The notes: a model not told the origin generated them from the letters alone. 64,000 nt of DNA from Phycisphaeraceae bacterium (GCA_019636675.1 JAHBXC010000001.1:682001-746000); one strand, 5' to 3'. Positions 35,091 to 44,400 are shown, counted from the stretch's first letter. A program made the numbers and translations.

Positions 35091-36182
35091 GTGAGATATC
35101 CCGGTCTTTCTGTTGTCGTGCTGCTCTGCGTTGCGCCGTCCGCCGCCCTCGCGCAGGGTTCCGGGGGCGGGGGCGTCCACAACAACCACCTGCTGCGCCT
35201 CACGCACGAGCACGGCCTGACCTTCAGCGAGATCGGCGACCCGGGCAACCCCGACTTCGTCTTCCAGCGCATCCCCGGCGACCCGCCCTTCGTCTTCGGC
35301 GGCGTGGACTACCGCTACCGCATCTCCACGACCGAGGTCACTCGTGCGCAATGGTTCCCGTTCCTCAACGCGCTGGCGCCGCACATCTACGGCATGGGCT
35401 TCTCCCCCAACGACAGCGCTGTGCTGGGCGGGGCCGACTGGACCGGCAACGACTCGAACGGCGTGCCACGATTCCGCTTGCTTCCTCAAGCAGCGCCGCT
35501 GCCGGCGTTCGTCGGTTGGCGGCCCGCGGCGCTGTTCACCAACTGGCTGCACAACGGCGCCCCCACCGGGCCCGATGTCCCCCTCTCGGTCTTCCAGACC
35601 GGCGCGTACGACGCCTCCACCTTCACCCAGAACCCCGACGGCTCGTACAACGATCAGGCCTCGCGCAACCCCGACGCGAAGTTCTGGATCCCCACCAGCG
35701 ATGAGTGGCACAAAGCCGGGTACTGGGACCCCAACCGCTACGGCGACAATGAAGGCGGCTGGTGGCTCTTCCCCAACGCGACCGACGATCGCCTGACGCC
35801 GGGCCTCCCGAGCGAGGGCGCCGAGACGAACTTCGGCGTGTCGTTCGACGACGCGCCGGGCATGCCCGCCGCCGTCGGGAGTTACCCCGACACGCAATCG
35901 CCCTGGGGTCTGCTCGATGTCTCCGGCGGCGGCAGGGAGTGGCTGGAGGATGTCGATCCCTTCGTGGGGCCGAAGTTCCGGGGCCGCATCGGCACGCTGG
36001 GCGGCTCGACCGAGTCGCTGCTTCTCCGCGGCGACCACCTCGGGTGGATGTACGGGGACTTCACGAGTGTCGTCTTCCCTTCCGGCGTGCTCCGCATCGC
36101 GGCGGCGGTTCCGAGCCCGGGAGTTGGGGCGTGCGCCGTGTTCGCCAGCGCGATCACGCTCGCCGCGCGCAGGCGACGCTGA
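35091..36182 (+). CDS. Secreted formylglycine-generating-enzyme-like (SUMF1 fold) PEP-CTERM protein
   Basis: 363 residues, GTG start 6 nt after GAGGAG; signal peptide MRYPGLSVVVLLCVAPSAALA. FGE-sulfatase fold: YRISTTEVTRAQW, FVGWRPAALFTNWLHNG, FWIPTSDEWHKAGYW, GSYPDTQSPWGLLDV and GGGREWLEDV. The cysteine pair that oxidises sulfatase Cys in true FGE is not evident, so catalysis is doubtful; similar exported proteins are common in planctomycetes. C-terminus VPSPGVGACAVFASAITLAARRRR is the sorting tail. Flanked on both sides by repeat DNA. Confidence 0.87.
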   Translation: MRYPGLSVVVLLCVAPSAALAQGSGGGGVHNNHLLRLTHEHGLTFSEIGDPGNPDFVFQRIPGDPPFVFGGVDYRYRISTTEVTRAQWFPFLNALAPHIYGMGFSPNDSAVLGGADWTGNDSNGVPRFRLLPQAAPLPAFVGWRPAALFTNWLHNGAPTGPDVPLSVFQTGAYDASTFTQNPDGSYNDQASRNPDAKFWIPTSDEWHKAGYWDPNRYGDNEGGWWLFPNATDDRLTPGLPSEGAETNFGVSFDDAPGMPAAVGSYPDTQSPWGLLDVSGGGREWLEDVDPFVGPKFRGRIGTLGGSTESLLLRGDHLGWMYGDFTSVVFPSGVLRIAAAVPSPGVGACAVFASAITLAARRRR

Positions 36183-36238
36183 CGCCAACGCCCCCTCGTC
36201 CGTCATCGCCGATGGGCGAGGTCGGGTCACTTCTCCGT

Positions 36239-36261
36239 GGCACGGCTGCGCCGTACCACGC
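36239..36261. repeat. Inverted copy of the 34711-34733 element
   Basis: Its reverse complement matches 34711-34733 at 22 of 23 positions; the pair brackets the FGE-like gene. Confidence 0.8.
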
Positions 36262-36318
36262 CACCCATCTCCCCACTCTGCGCACTCTGCAATCTCTGCG
36301 GTGAGCTCTCTCCCCTGC

Positions 36319-36359
36319 AAAAAACAAAGCGGGCGCGACCCTTCACAGCCGCGCCCGCT
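36319..36359 (-). terminator. Rho-independent terminator (minus strand)
   Basis: AGCGGGCGCG (36328-36337) / CGCGCCCGCT (36350-36359), 12-nt loop; on the minus strand followed by TTGTTTTTT. Ends the B12-domain gene. Confidence 0.85.
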
Positions 36360-36370
36360 CTTGACTTATG

Positions 36371-36396
36371 CCTCGTGCCTCTTGCCCCGTGCCTTC
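36371..36396. repeat. CTCGTGCC dispersed repeat, copy 3
   Basis: CCTCGTGCCTCTTGCCCCGT then GCCTTC, abutting the stop of the B12-domain gene. Confidence 0.6.
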
Positions 36397-37110
36397 TCAA
36401 GCAACCTTGCGCTTCGTCGTGCGCTTGCGCCCGACGGTGCGGTTCTCGGAGCCCGTGAGGATCTCGGGGTTCTCGCTGATCTCGAGCACGAGTTCGCGCG
36501 GGTCGGTCGCCCACAGGTCGGCGCCGATCTCTTCCGCCAGGCCCTCGGCCCGGTTGAACACGCCCCCGCCCACCGCGATCTGCACGCGGCTGCACGCGCC
36601 GATCTCGTGGATCGTGTCGATGAGTTCACGGATGTTCGGCAGGTCGCTCGGCGCGTTGGCGAACATCACCAGCACGTCCGGCTGCGTGTCCTGCACGCGC
36701 TCGAGGATCTCGTCGTTCGCGATCCCGCCGCCGGCGAACGAAACCTCGAAGCCCTCGACATCCAGCAGGTCCGCAGCCATCTGCGCCGCGAGCTCGTCGG
36801 CGTCGGTCGGCCCGCACACCGCGAAGACCGAGCGCCCGTTGCTGGGCTTGCGGGTGAACTTCGCGGAGGTCTGATCGACGAGCACTCGCAGCAGGCGTGT
36901 GGCCATGTGGTGGGCGAGCGTGCTGAGCTTGTCGCCGCGGTGCAGTTTCTCGACGAGTTCGTATGTCGGCCAGCACAGGTCGGCGACGATGCGTTCCGGG
37001 GTGAATCCCGCGTTGGTCGCGTCGTCGAGGACGCTCCGGGCCGCGGCGCGGTCGCCGCTGATGAGGGACTCGAAGAGACGCTCGGTCATTCGTTCCGTAT
37101 GCACTTCCAT
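36397..37110 (-). CDS. Cobalamin-binding-domain-like protein lacking the ligand histidine
   Basis: 237 residues. An N-terminal helical domain (about 1-85) resembles the B12-binding-2 cap of MerR/CarH-type regulators; then a Rossmann-like domain aligned with the B12-binding fold ([37 protein letters not shown]). The diagnostic DxHxxG is DADELA here, so the axial His is missing. Ends in a Lys/Arg-rich tail ([12 protein letters not shown]) that could touch nucleic acid or a membrane. Start 37110 or 37089 (MTERLFESL); both have weak RBS. Sensor role is inference. Confidence 0.7.
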   Translation of the reverse strand: MEVHTERMTERLFESLISGDRAAARSVLDDATNAGFTPERIVADLCWPTYELVEKLHRGDKLSTLAHHMATRLLRVLVDQTSAKFTRKPSNGRSVFAVCGPTDADELAAQMAADLLDVEGFEVSFAGGGIANDEILERVQDTQPDVLVMFANAPSDLPNIRELIDTIHEIGACSRVQIAVGGGVFNRAEGLAEEIGADLWATDPRELVLEISENPEILTGSENRTVGRKRTTKRKVA

Positions 37111-37411
37111 GCTCCGCGTTCGTGTCTATGCACGCGAGGAGCGACTCCGTCGCATCCCGCCACCGTTTCCCTGTTGTTCCTGGCCGGCTCCCGCCGACGC
37201 CTTCACGATGCGAACTCTCGTCCGCGGGCATGCTCATCGGGGGACGGCGAACAAACCCGTGAAATCGACAGGGGCGCGCACGGGAAACCCCCAGAATCAC
37301 AAAATCGCGTCCGATAAGCGCTTTTCTCGCGCCCGCAACCCCCGGTACAGAGGGGTTTTCCGCGTCGCGACCCTCAAAAACCCAGCGGTTCCGGGGGCCA
37401 TAGACTGCGTG
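37111..37411. other. Intergenic region, no gene seen
   Basis: 301 bp between divergent genes. AT-richer patch near 37300-37380. TAGACT at 37401-37406 ends 5 nt before the scoB ATG and may be its -10 (leaderless). Nothing else recognised. Confidence 0.4.
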
Positions 37412-38077
37412 ATGCCCCTCAACCGCGACCAGATCGCCGCCCGAGCAGCCAAAGAACTCCGAGACGGATTCGTTGTAAACCTCGGGATCGGCATGCCCAC
37501 CCTCGTCGCCAACCACATCCCCGAGGGGATGCAGGTCTGGCTCCAGTCCGAAAACGGGCTGCTCGGCATCGGGCCCTTCCCCACCGAGGACAAGGTCGAC
37601 GCCGACCTCATCAACGCCGGCAAGCAGACCATCACCGCCGTCCCGGGCGCCGCCTACTTCTCCTCCAGCGAGTCCTTCGAGATGATCCGCGGCGGGCATG
37701 TCCAACTCGCCATCCTGGGCGCGATGCAGATCAGCCAGGAGGGCGACATCGCCAACTGGATGATCCCGGGCAAGATGGTCAAAGGCATGGGCGGCGCCAT
37801 GGACCTGGTCGCCGGCGTGCGTCGCGTCATCGTCATGATGGAGCACAACTCCAAGAAGGGCGAAGCCAAGATCGTCAAGGAATGCTCGCTGCCCCTCACC
37901 GGCCGGCGCTGCATCGACATGGTGATCTCCGACCTCTGCGTGCTCCAGATGGACCACGACAATCGCCGCTTCCGCCTGATCGAACTCGCCCCCGGCGTGA
38001 CCGCCGACGAGGTCGTCTCAAAGACCGAGGCGGAGATCCTCGTCGACGAGACGATGCTCAAGCCCGTGAGCGTGTGA
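37412..38077 (+). CDS. scoB: 3-oxoacid CoA-transferase subunit B
   Basis: 221 residues, full-length beta subunit. Moves CoA from succinyl-CoA to acetoacetate or a similar 3-oxo acid in ketone/fatty-acid turnover. Seen: [13 protein letters not shown], the catalytic Glu in [11 protein letters not shown], and [19 protein letters not shown]. Subunit A is not adjacent, which is unusual because the two normally form one operon. In-frame sequence upstream of 37412 lacks conservation. Confidence 0.93.
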   Translation: MPLNRDQIAARAAKELRDGFVVNLGIGMPTLVANHIPEGMQVWLQSENGLLGIGPFPTEDKVDADLINAGKQTITAVPGAAYFSSSESFEMIRGGHVQLAILGAMQISQEGDIANWMIPGKMVKGMGGAMDLVAGVRRVIVMMEHNSKKGEAKIVKECSLPLTGRRCIDMVISDLCVLQMDHDNRRFRLIELAPGVTADEVVSKTEAEILVDETMLKPVSV

Positions 38078-38112
38078 GCGGCTCCCGCCCCTGGGCGTCA
38101 CCGCCGAAGCGC

Positions 38113-40008
38113 TCAGTCGCAGCCCGAACAATCGATCCCCAGGTTGGCCGAGATGATCTGGATGTCTTCCACGCCGATCAGGCCGTCGCCGTTGATGTCG
38201 TGGACATTCGGCGCTTCGACCGGACCGAAGGGCTGAGAAAGAAGCGCCGCGATGTCGTCCATGGTCACCGTGCCGGACCCGTCCACATCGCCCGGACAGC
38301 ACGGCCGCGGCAGCATGCCCTCGATGACGATGTCGTCGATGTTCCAGCCGTAACTCTCCCCGACGATGCCGGACGGCCCCATCGTCCACCGGAGGTAAAC
38401 CGTCGGTTCTCCGTCGGCCCATTTCGAGATGTCGTACTCGCGTCGCCGCCACTGCTTTTCACCAATGAGCAAAGTGGATACGGAATACAGGGGCGTCCAC
38501 GCAACGCCGTCGGTGCTGATCGCGAACTCCACGGTATCTCCCGCAGAAAGGCCGATCCTGCGCCGAAATGAGACGCGGGACCCGGTCACGCCTGTCAGAT
38601 CAATCGGGGGTGACACCAGGTGCGTAGCGGGCATCCTGTCTGGGTAATCACCCGCGAGATTAAACCCGATGACATTGTCGCCGGTGTAGCCGCTGGTGGG
38701 ATCCTGTCCGTTGTAGCCCATTCCCAGGGGCTGCCCGAACTCCCAGCCCCCCGGCGAGAATCCGGTCCACCCCGTCTGATCCAGCGTGTCCTCGACGAGG
38801 TAACTGAGAACGCGCGTGCGAAGCCCGCATTCGATGATGATGACCGCCTCGCCGGACTCGCCGACCGAAGCCTCCGGAACGGATGTGCCCCCGGTGGCCT
38901 TCGGACTGTTCGTGGCGCTCAGAAAGCCGCCGAGATCGTCCGCGACGAACCTGAACTCGACGCGCCCGTTCCACTCGTCGTTCGGCGGAACAAACCGCAG
39001 ATCGCCGCTCGCCATGGTGTAAGGCAGCATCCCCGGCTCGATCTCGACCGGCGGGTTCGCCGAGATGTCGAGAAGCCGTCCCTGCGCCGGCAGAGTCGTG
39101 ACCCTGTACACGATGACGCCGATCGGGTGCCCGTCGTCGGTCGCGGATAACCGGAAGTCGATGGGCGTCCCTGTGATGGTTCGATGAAGCCGACTCTCCG
39201 CGACCGGCGGGAAGAACCCTCCCGTCTGTGTCGAGGAGAGGTCCGTGTTGACGAAGGTCAACGGCGTCCCGTTGCCTGCAGACAGCCCGACGATGGAGTC
39301 GGTGATGCTCGTCTCGACCCACGACATCACGATCTTGCCCGTGTAGTGCAGTTCGATCTGGAAGGTGCTCGAATCGGACATCAACTCGCGCGGCACATTC
39401 TCCCAGGTGACGACGAACCGATCGCTCAACCGGAGATACTCGAGCGAGCCGCCGCGCCTGACATCGAGATCGGCGGCCAGCGCAGAGATCCTCGCGCGGC
39501 TGAAATGCGTCGGGAGAAACCTCGGAACGCTCGTATCGCCCTGCCCGAAGGTGACATAGCCGTTCGAGCCGATGAACACCGCCGAGTAGGCATTGCCGAA
39601 GAACTGAAAGAGCGGAGGCGACATCCCGCCCGGCTCGAACTCGACTTCGATGTATGTGTCGTTCCCGATCGCGAACTCTTCCAGAACGGGGGTCCCGCCC
39701 GCCGGATCGATCGGCAGCGAATCGATCTCCGTGCGACGGATCGTGTACCGAAACGGGGCGTCGCCGCGACCCTGGACCGGGATGAACTCCAGAGACAGTC
39801 CGACCAGATCGAACGGACGTGGCGGCCCACTGATTCCGGCGAGCGAGAACTCCTCTGTCGCGAACCGGTCCTGCGAAGACGCGGCGACGACCGATCCGTC
39901 CCGCTCCTTGAGGCGCGCCGGTGGAGTGTCGGCCAGATCCGCGGGGTTCGTCGTTGCTTGCGCAGCGAAAGACAGAGCACATCCGACGACTATGCCGAAC
40001 GACATCAT
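38113..40008 (-). CDS. Secreted dockerin-type protein with jelly-roll domains
   Basis: 631 residues. Start 40008 has GGGAGGCG at 5 nt and gives the signal MMSFGIVVGCALSFAAQA. N-terminal region includes NAYSAVFIGSNGYVTFGQGD, a nidogen-like/LamG-like pattern seen in exported proteins; a middle fibronectin/cadherin-like part; then a concanavalin-like domain (SRVSFRRRIGLSAGDTVEF). The C-terminus has two dockerin calcium repeats, GDVDGSGTVTMDDIAALL and DINGDGLIGVEDIQ. Codon use slightly less GC-biased than neighbours. Confidence 0.85.
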   Translation of the reverse strand: MMSFGIVVGCALSFAAQATTNPADLADTPPARLKERDGSVVAASSQDRFATEEFSLAGISGPPRPFDLVGLSLEFIPVQGRGDAPFRYTIRRTEIDSLPIDPAGGTPVLEEFAIGNDTYIEVEFEPGGMSPPLFQFFGNAYSAVFIGSNGYVTFGQGDTSVPRFLPTHFSRARISALAADLDVRRGGSLEYLRLSDRFVVTWENVPRELMSDSSTFQIELHYTGKIVMSWVETSITDSIVGLSAGNGTPLTFVNTDLSSTQTGGFFPPVAESRLHRTITGTPIDFRLSATDDGHPIGVIVYRVTTLPAQGRLLDISANPPVEIEPGMLPYTMASGDLRFVPPNDEWNGRVEFRFVADDLGGFLSATNSPKATGGTSVPEASVGESGEAVIIIECGLRTRVLSYLVEDTLDQTGWTGFSPGGWEFGQPLGMGYNGQDPTSGYTGDNVIGFNLAGDYPDRMPATHLVSPPIDLTGVTGSRVSFRRRIGLSAGDTVEFAISTDGVAWTPLYSVSTLLIGEKQWRRREYDISKWADGEPTVYLRWTMGPSGIVGESYGWNIDDIVIEGMLPRPCCPGDVDGSGTVTMDDIAALLSQPFGPVEAPNVHDINGDGLIGVEDIQIISANLGIDCSGCD

Positions 40009-40142
40009 GATTGCGCCTCCCGTCCCAGATCCCGTCGCACGGTGGACAGCCCGAGACACCTCGGACGCGACACCCGCCGCTCACGGTTTCAAACTACCAC
40101 CTTCTCTCGTGTGCCGCAAGCATCAAGGGCCGAGAATTCAGC

Positions 40143-40175
40143 AAAAAAAACGACAGCACGCGCCAGCGCGTCGCT
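40143..40175 (-). terminator. Rho-independent terminator (minus strand)
   Basis: Minus strand reads AGCgACGCG-CTGG-CGCGTGCT (one bulge), GTCG, then eight T. Ends the HAD gene. Confidence 0.7.
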
Positions 40176-40179
40176 CGCG

Positions 40180-40911
40180 TCAGTTGGTCGGCCCAGCAAA
40201 CATCGCTTCAACCTCCCCAACGAGCGTTTCAAGATCCGCCACGACCAGATCCGGTCGCGCATCCGGCGAGCCGTCGAACGACGCACCCGCCTTCCCGGCG
40301 CCGCGCGCGACCCATACCGTCGAAAGCCCCAGCGCACGCGCCGGAGCGATGTCGTGGTACAGACTCTGCGCCACGTGCAGCACGCGCTCGCGCGGCAGGC
40401 CGAGCCGCTTCAACCCCTCGTCGAAGTGCGCACGCCCGGGCTTGTACGACCCCACATCCTGCGCCGTGACCAACGCGTCGAGTTCGACGCCCAGTTTCGG
40501 CGCCGTCAGCGCGAAGAGGTCGCGGTCGATGTTCGACAGCACCGCGAGCCGGTACCGCTTCTTCAACGAGCGCAGCGCCTCGCGCGTGTCGGGGAACGCC
40601 GGCCAGTCACGGATCGACTCCGGGAGCGCGTCTCGCTGCGCCGGGGTGGGCGTGAACCCGAACTCGCGCCCGAACCCGTCGACCACCTCGCGCAGCACAT
40701 CCCGGTACGCCTTATGCCCGCCGCCTGGCGTCGGCCGCTCCGCCCCCGCCTCGAGCGTGCCGTAGAGGGAAAGCAGTTGCTCGTCGCTGACACCGTTCAC
40801 GCGTTCCCCGAGGGTCCTGCGCAGCGCGGTCAGAATCCCCGCGCTCCAGTCGATCAGCGTCCCGTAACAGTCGAAGGTGAGCGCATCGAACTTCGTGAGG
40901 TCGAGGGTCAT
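40180..40911 (-). CDS. HAD-superfamily haloacid dehalogenase type II
   Basis: 243 residues. Nucleophile Asp in TFDCYGTLIDW, motif II LAVLSNID, motif III Lys in GSYKPGRAHF, motif IV HDIAPARALG. This pattern fits (S)-2-haloacid dehalogenase-like hydrolases, though many members act on phosphoglycolate-like substrates. ATG at 40911; probably leaderless. Transcribed away from the sigma factor operon. Confidence 0.9.
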   Translation of the reverse strand: MTLDLTKFDALTFDCYGTLIDWSAGILTALRRTLGERVNGVSDEQLLSLYGTLEAGAERPTPGGGHKAYRDVLREVVDGFGREFGFTPTPAQRDALPESIRDWPAFPDTREALRSLKKRYRLAVLSNIDRDLFALTAPKLGVELDALVTAQDVGSYKPGRAHFDEGLKRLGLPRERVLHVAQSLYHDIAPARALGLSTVWVARGAGKAGASFDGSPDARPDLVVADLETLVGEVEAMFAGPTN

Positions 40912-40917
40912 GCCCCG

Positions 40918-40923
40918 ACTGTA
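40918..40923 (-). promoter_or_regulatory. -10 box predicting a leaderless mRNA
   Basis: On the minus strand TACAGT ends exactly 6 nt before the ATG of the HAD gene; no Shine-Dalgarno sequence. Confidence 0.4.
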
Positions 40924-41040
40924 TGACCGCCATCCCCGAACACCGCCCGCGCCGATGCCCGTCGAACTGATTTCCTGCTGGCGCGTGTAAGCCCATCCCG
41001 GCCCGCGCGAATCACCGGGGAGAAGAGGAGCAACGGTCCG

Positions 41041-41604
41041 ATGACCAGAGCGGCAGCCGCCCCCATGACGCACGACCTGAGAACGCAGCACGAGCGGTTC
41101 ACACAGACCCTCCAGCGTCACGCCGGCATCGTGCGCAAGGTCGCCGCCAGTTACGCCTCCACCCGCGACGAACGCTCCGACCTGATGCAAGAGATCGCCC
41201 TGCATCTGTGGAAGGCGTGGCCCTCGTACGACCCCGCCCGCCCGGTCACGACCTGGATGTACCGCGTCGCGCTGAATGTCGGGATCTCGTCCCTGCGCCG
41301 GCGCAAGCACCCGGCGCGCCGGGCCGTCTCGCTCGAAGCGTCGCACGAGCCATCGATCAACGACGACGCGATCGACACCGACCAGATCGCGCTGCTGCGC
41401 CGGTTGATCGAGGACCTCGGCCCCCTCGATCGCGCCCTGCTCATCCTCTGGCTCGACGACCTGAACCACCAGGACATCGCCGAGGTGCTGGGGCTCAGCG
41501 CGAGCAATGTCGCCACGAAACTCCACCGGATGAAAGCGCGCCTGCGCGAACGCATGCAGGACGCCGACGAGCCAGCGCACCTCCACGCAAGGAACCAGCG
41601 ATGA
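41041..41604 (+). CDS. ECF-type RNA polymerase sigma factor
   Basis: 187 residues. Region 2: DERSDLMQEIALHLWKAW and VTTWMYRVALNVGISSLRR (the -10 recognising helix); region 4: LNHQDIAEVLGLSASNVATKLHRMKARL. No region 3, hence ECF group. GAGGAG lies about 11 nt before ATG. It overlaps the following membrane-protein gene (ATGA), so the partner probably controls or is controlled with it. Confidence 0.93.
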   Translation: MTRAAAAPMTHDLRTQHERFTQTLQRHAGIVRKVAASYASTRDERSDLMQEIALHLWKAWPSYDPARPVTTWMYRVALNVGISSLRRRKHPARRAVSLEASHEPSINDDAIDTDQIALLRRLIEDLGPLDRALLILWLDDLNHQDIAEVLGLSASNVATKLHRMKARLRERMQDADEPAHLHARNQR

Positions 41605-42233
41605 CCACCGACCTCGAACTCAACGAACTGAAGCAGGCGTGGCGGGCCCTCGACACGCGCCTGGCCGCGGAGCACGCGCTGCGCGCCGAGGACCTGCGCG
41701 CCCGGCGCCTCGAAACGGTCCGGCGCACGCTGCTTCCGCTGTACTGGAGCCACCTCGCGCTGATCGCCTTCGGCGTGTTCCTCGTCGTGCTCGGCGTGCA
41801 CGCGTGGAGCGCCTCGCCGGTCGGCGACGCGGTGTTCGTCTCCGGGGTCGTCATGCACGCCTACGGCGTCGTCACGATCATCGGCGCCGGCGTCTTCCTC
41901 ACGATGCTCGCCCGCCTCGACTACGGCGCCCCCGTCGTCGCGATCCAGAGCCAGACGCTGCGCCTGCGTGTCGCCTACCGGCGCATGGGCTGGGTTCTGG
42001 GCGTGCCCTGGGCGGTGATGTGGCTCCCGCTGTTCCTCTGCGTCACGCGCATGCACGCACCGAACGCGGCCTGGCTGTGGCTGAACATCGTGATCTCGCT
42101 GGTGATTCTCGGCGTCGTGGCGCTGTTCACCCGACGCGCCCACCGCGCCAACTCTCCCGCGGCGGAATCACGCCATCTGGCGCGTGCCCAGACGCAACTC
42201 GACGATCTGGCCCGCTTCGAACGCGAGGAATAA
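41601..42233 (+). CDS. Four-helix membrane protein, candidate anti-sigma factor
   Basis: 210 residues. A soluble N-terminal 45 residues, helical and charged (ELNELKQAWRALDTRLAAEH), precede four hydrophobic helices and a charged C-terminal tail. Translationally coupled (4-nt overlap) to the ECF sigma gene, the usual position of anti-sigma factors; it lacks a zinc-binding ZAS motif, so the assignment is by context only. Confidence 0.65.
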   Translation: MTTDLELNELKQAWRALDTRLAAEHALRAEDLRARRLETVRRTLLPLYWSHLALIAFGVFLVVLGVHAWSASPVGDAVFVSGVVMHAYGVVTIIGAGVFLTMLARLDYGAPVVAIQSQTLRLRVAYRRMGWVLGVPWAVMWLPLFLCVTRMHAPNAAWLWLNIVISLVILGVVALFTRRAHRANSPAAESRHLARAQTQLDDLARFEREE

Positions 42234-42265
42234 GCAGCTTCCGGCAAGAGAGGGACTCGCGATCC

Positions 42266-43048
42266 TCACCCCGGCGCCATCGCCTTCGTGATCGTCACCA
42301 CCCCCAGCGTCATCGGGTGGAACGACCAGCGCACGAACCCGTTGTCCCGCGCCATGATCCCCAGCTGCTGCGGCGACAAAAACGACTCCACCGACCTGGG
42401 CAGGTAGTAGTACGCCCCGCTCTTGTCCTTGCTGATCAGCGTCGCGGTCCGCGGCATCAGCCACCCGCTGTAGAAATCGTTGCCCCATCGCACCGGCGGG
42501 AACCGCGGCCTCGAGAACTCCAGGATCAGCAGACGCCCGCCCGGCGCGAGCACGCGACGGAACTCCGCGATCGCCGTCGCCGGCTCCTGCACGTTCCGGA
42601 TACCGAACGCGATGCTCACCACATCGAAGGAGTTGTCGGGGAAGGGCAGCGCCTGCGCGTCGCCCTGCACATACTCGATGCGGTCGCTGGGTTTCGCGCG
42701 CGCGATGTCGAGCATCTGCGGCGTGTAGTCCAGACCCACCACGCGCTCCGGGTTCGCGTGCTTCCGGAACGCGCGTGTCAGCTCGCCCGTGCCGCAGGCC
42801 ACGTCGAGCACGCGCTCGTGGGCGCAGACCTCCGCGAGCCGGACGACCTTTTTCCGCCAGGCGCTGTCGCGCCCGAACGAGTGGAGCCGGTTGTTCAGGT
42901 CGTAGGACTTCGCGATCGACGCGAACATCCCGCGCACCTTCTCGGCCTTCTGATCGCTGCGATGCGGGTTGTCGGCGAGCTCGTCGCGGGTCCACCCTGC
43001 GTCGGAGGGGGCCGCGGGCCCCTTCGCTGGGGAGTGCGTCTGCGTCAT
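42266..43048 (-). CDS. ubiE: Demethylmenaquinone methyltransferase UbiE/MenG
   Basis: 260 residues. SAM-dependent C-methylation in menaquinone synthesis. Family signatures visible: YDLNNRLHSFGRDSAWR, VLDVACGTGELT (SAM motif I), FDVVSIAFGIRNV and the substrate-side YYYLPRSVESF. A Pro/Ser-rich 35-residue N-terminal extension precedes the fold. Shares a 55-bp divergent promoter region with the gene at 43104. Confidence 0.93.
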   Translation of the reverse strand: MTQTHSPAKGPAAPSDAGWTRDELADNPHRSDQKAEKVRGMFASIAKSYDLNNRLHSFGRDSAWRKKVVRLAEVCAHERVLDVACGTGELTRAFRKHANPERVVGLDYTPQMLDIARAKPSDRIEYVQGDAQALPFPDNSFDVVSIAFGIRNVQEPATAIAEFRRVLAPGGRLLILEFSRPRFPPVRWGNDFYSGWLMPRTATLISKDKSGAYYYLPRSVESFLSPQQLGIMARDNGFVRWSFHPMTLGVVTITKAMAPG

Positions 43049-43054
43049 AGGGGC

Positions 43055-43060
43055 ATGGTA
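43055..43060 (-). promoter_or_regulatory. -10 box predicting a leaderless ubiE mRNA
   Basis: On the minus strand TACCAT ends exactly 6 nt before the ubiE ATG. Confidence 0.4.
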
Positions 43061-43091
43061 GTTCGCACGATCGGGCGGGCCGGACTCTCCC

Positions 43092-43097
43092 TATCCT
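43092..43097 (+). promoter_or_regulatory. -10 box predicting a leaderless mRNA
   Basis: TATCCT ends exactly 6 nt before the ATG at 43104 (spacer CTCGCG), the same spacing as at 11205. Confidence 0.45.
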
Positions 43098-43103
43098 CTC
43101 GCG

Positions 43104-43439
43104 ATGCCACCTCCCCCACGCGTTCAGGCCCGTTTGGGCGCCCTCCTGCTCTGGCTCGGCCTGGTGGTCAGTCTCGGGCTGACCCTGCTCACGACCTTCG
43201 CGTGGGGTTTCGCGAAGAGCGGGCTGCGCTCGCAGCAGACCGAGGGGCTGACAGACGAGGAACTTGCGCCCCTCGTGGCGCTGGTGGACGCTCTGGCGCA
43301 AGCGTCGCTGTGGGTGGCGCTGGGCGCGGTCCCGCTGGGGCTGCTGAGCATTGTCTCGGGGCTCATCCTGCGAGGGCGGGCGAACCGACGCGCGCGTGGC
43401 GCGTCGAACCCGCAAACCGGTACATTCTCGAAGCCATGA
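43104..43439 (+). CDS. Small two-helix membrane protein, function unknown
   Basis: 111 residues, two hydrophobic helices (LGALLLWLGLVVSLGLTLLT and LWVALGAVPLGLLSIVSGLI) around a polar loop, Arg-rich C-terminus. Overlaps the M48 protease gene by 4 nt (ATGA), so the two are probably co-translated and may work together. Confidence 0.7.
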   Translation: MPPPPRVQARLGALLLWLGLVVSLGLTLLTTFAWGFAKSGLRSQQTEGLTDEELAPLVALVDALAQASLWVALGAVPLGLLSIVSGLILRGRANRRARGASNPQTGTFSKP

Positions 43440-44335
43440 ACATCGCACGATTCAACACATCCCGATTCGCGCTCCTGTTGGTCATCCTGCTGGGGGCGCC
43501 TCTCCTGACGGCGTGCACGACCAACCAGGCCACCGGGCGGTTTCAGCTCAACACCCTCAGCCGCGAGCAGGAGATCAATATCGGCGAAGAGGGCCAGCGC
43601 GAGATCGTCCCGCAGTACGGGGGCGCCGTCGCCAACGAGGCCCTGCAGTCGTATGTGCGAGAGGTCGGGATGAAGATGGTCCCCCACACCGAGGGCGACT
43701 ACGCCACGCTCCCCTGGGAATTCACGCTGCTCGACAGCGAGGTCATCAACGCCTTCGCGCTCCCCGGGGGCAAGGTCTTCATCACCCGCGGCCTCGCGGC
43801 GCAGCTCAAGAGTGAGGCCGAACTGGCCGGCGTCCTGGGGCACGAGATCGGGCATGTCACCGCCGAGCACGCCGACAAGCGCGTCTCGGGCCAGCTCGTC
43901 TTCACCGGCCTTCTCGTCGGCGCCAGCGTCGCCGCCGGTCGCAGCAGCGACGACCTCGTCAAGGTCGGCGTCCCGCTTCTCGTGGGCGTAGGCGGAACGG
44001 GCTTTCTCCTCAAGTTCGGGCGCGACGAGGAGTACGAGTCCGACGCGCTGGGCATCCGCTACATGACGCGAGCCGGCTACGACCCGATGGGACAGGTCCG
44101 CGTCATGCAGGTCCTCGCCGACGCCAGCTCGGGCCCGCGCCCTCCCGAGATCCTCAGCACACACCCCTTCCCGGAGTCGCGCGTCGAACGCGCGAAGCGC
44201 CTGATCGAGAAGGAATACCCCCAGACGCAGGGCAACCCGTCCTACGGCCTCTTCCAGGACCGATACGAGCAGCGCATGCTCGCGCCCCTGCGAGCGCTGC
44301 CCCCGGCGAAGCACCGCGTCACGCCGCAGAACTGA
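43436..44335 (+). CDS. M48-family zinc metalloprotease lipoprotein
   Basis: 299 residues. Lipoprotein signal with lipobox LLTAC near residue 27. Zinc motif HEIGH (His136, Glu137, His140) and the downstream Glu in DEEYESDALG, as in LoiP/YcaL/BepA-type periplasmic proteases that handle outer-membrane proteins. INAFALPGGKVFITRGL is the typical motif before the active site. Co-oriented and overlapping with the small membrane protein. Confidence 0.92.
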   Translation: MNIARFNTSRFALLLVILLGAPLLTACTTNQATGRFQLNTLSREQEINIGEEGQREIVPQYGGAVANEALQSYVREVGMKMVPHTEGDYATLPWEFTLLDSEVINAFALPGGKVFITRGLAAQLKSEAELAGVLGHEIGHVTAEHADKRVSGQLVFTGLLVGASVAAGRSSDDLVKVGVPLLVGVGGTGFLLKFGRDEEYESDALGIRYMTRAGYDPMGQVRVMQVLADASSGPRPPEILSTHPFPESRVERAKRLIEKEYPQTQGNPSYGLFQDRYEQRMLAPLRALPPAKHRVTPQN

Positions 44336-44400
44336 CGCCCGCCCCACGGACCCCGGCGTTCCGGAATGAACGATTCACCCCTGATTCGGGAAAGAACTTC

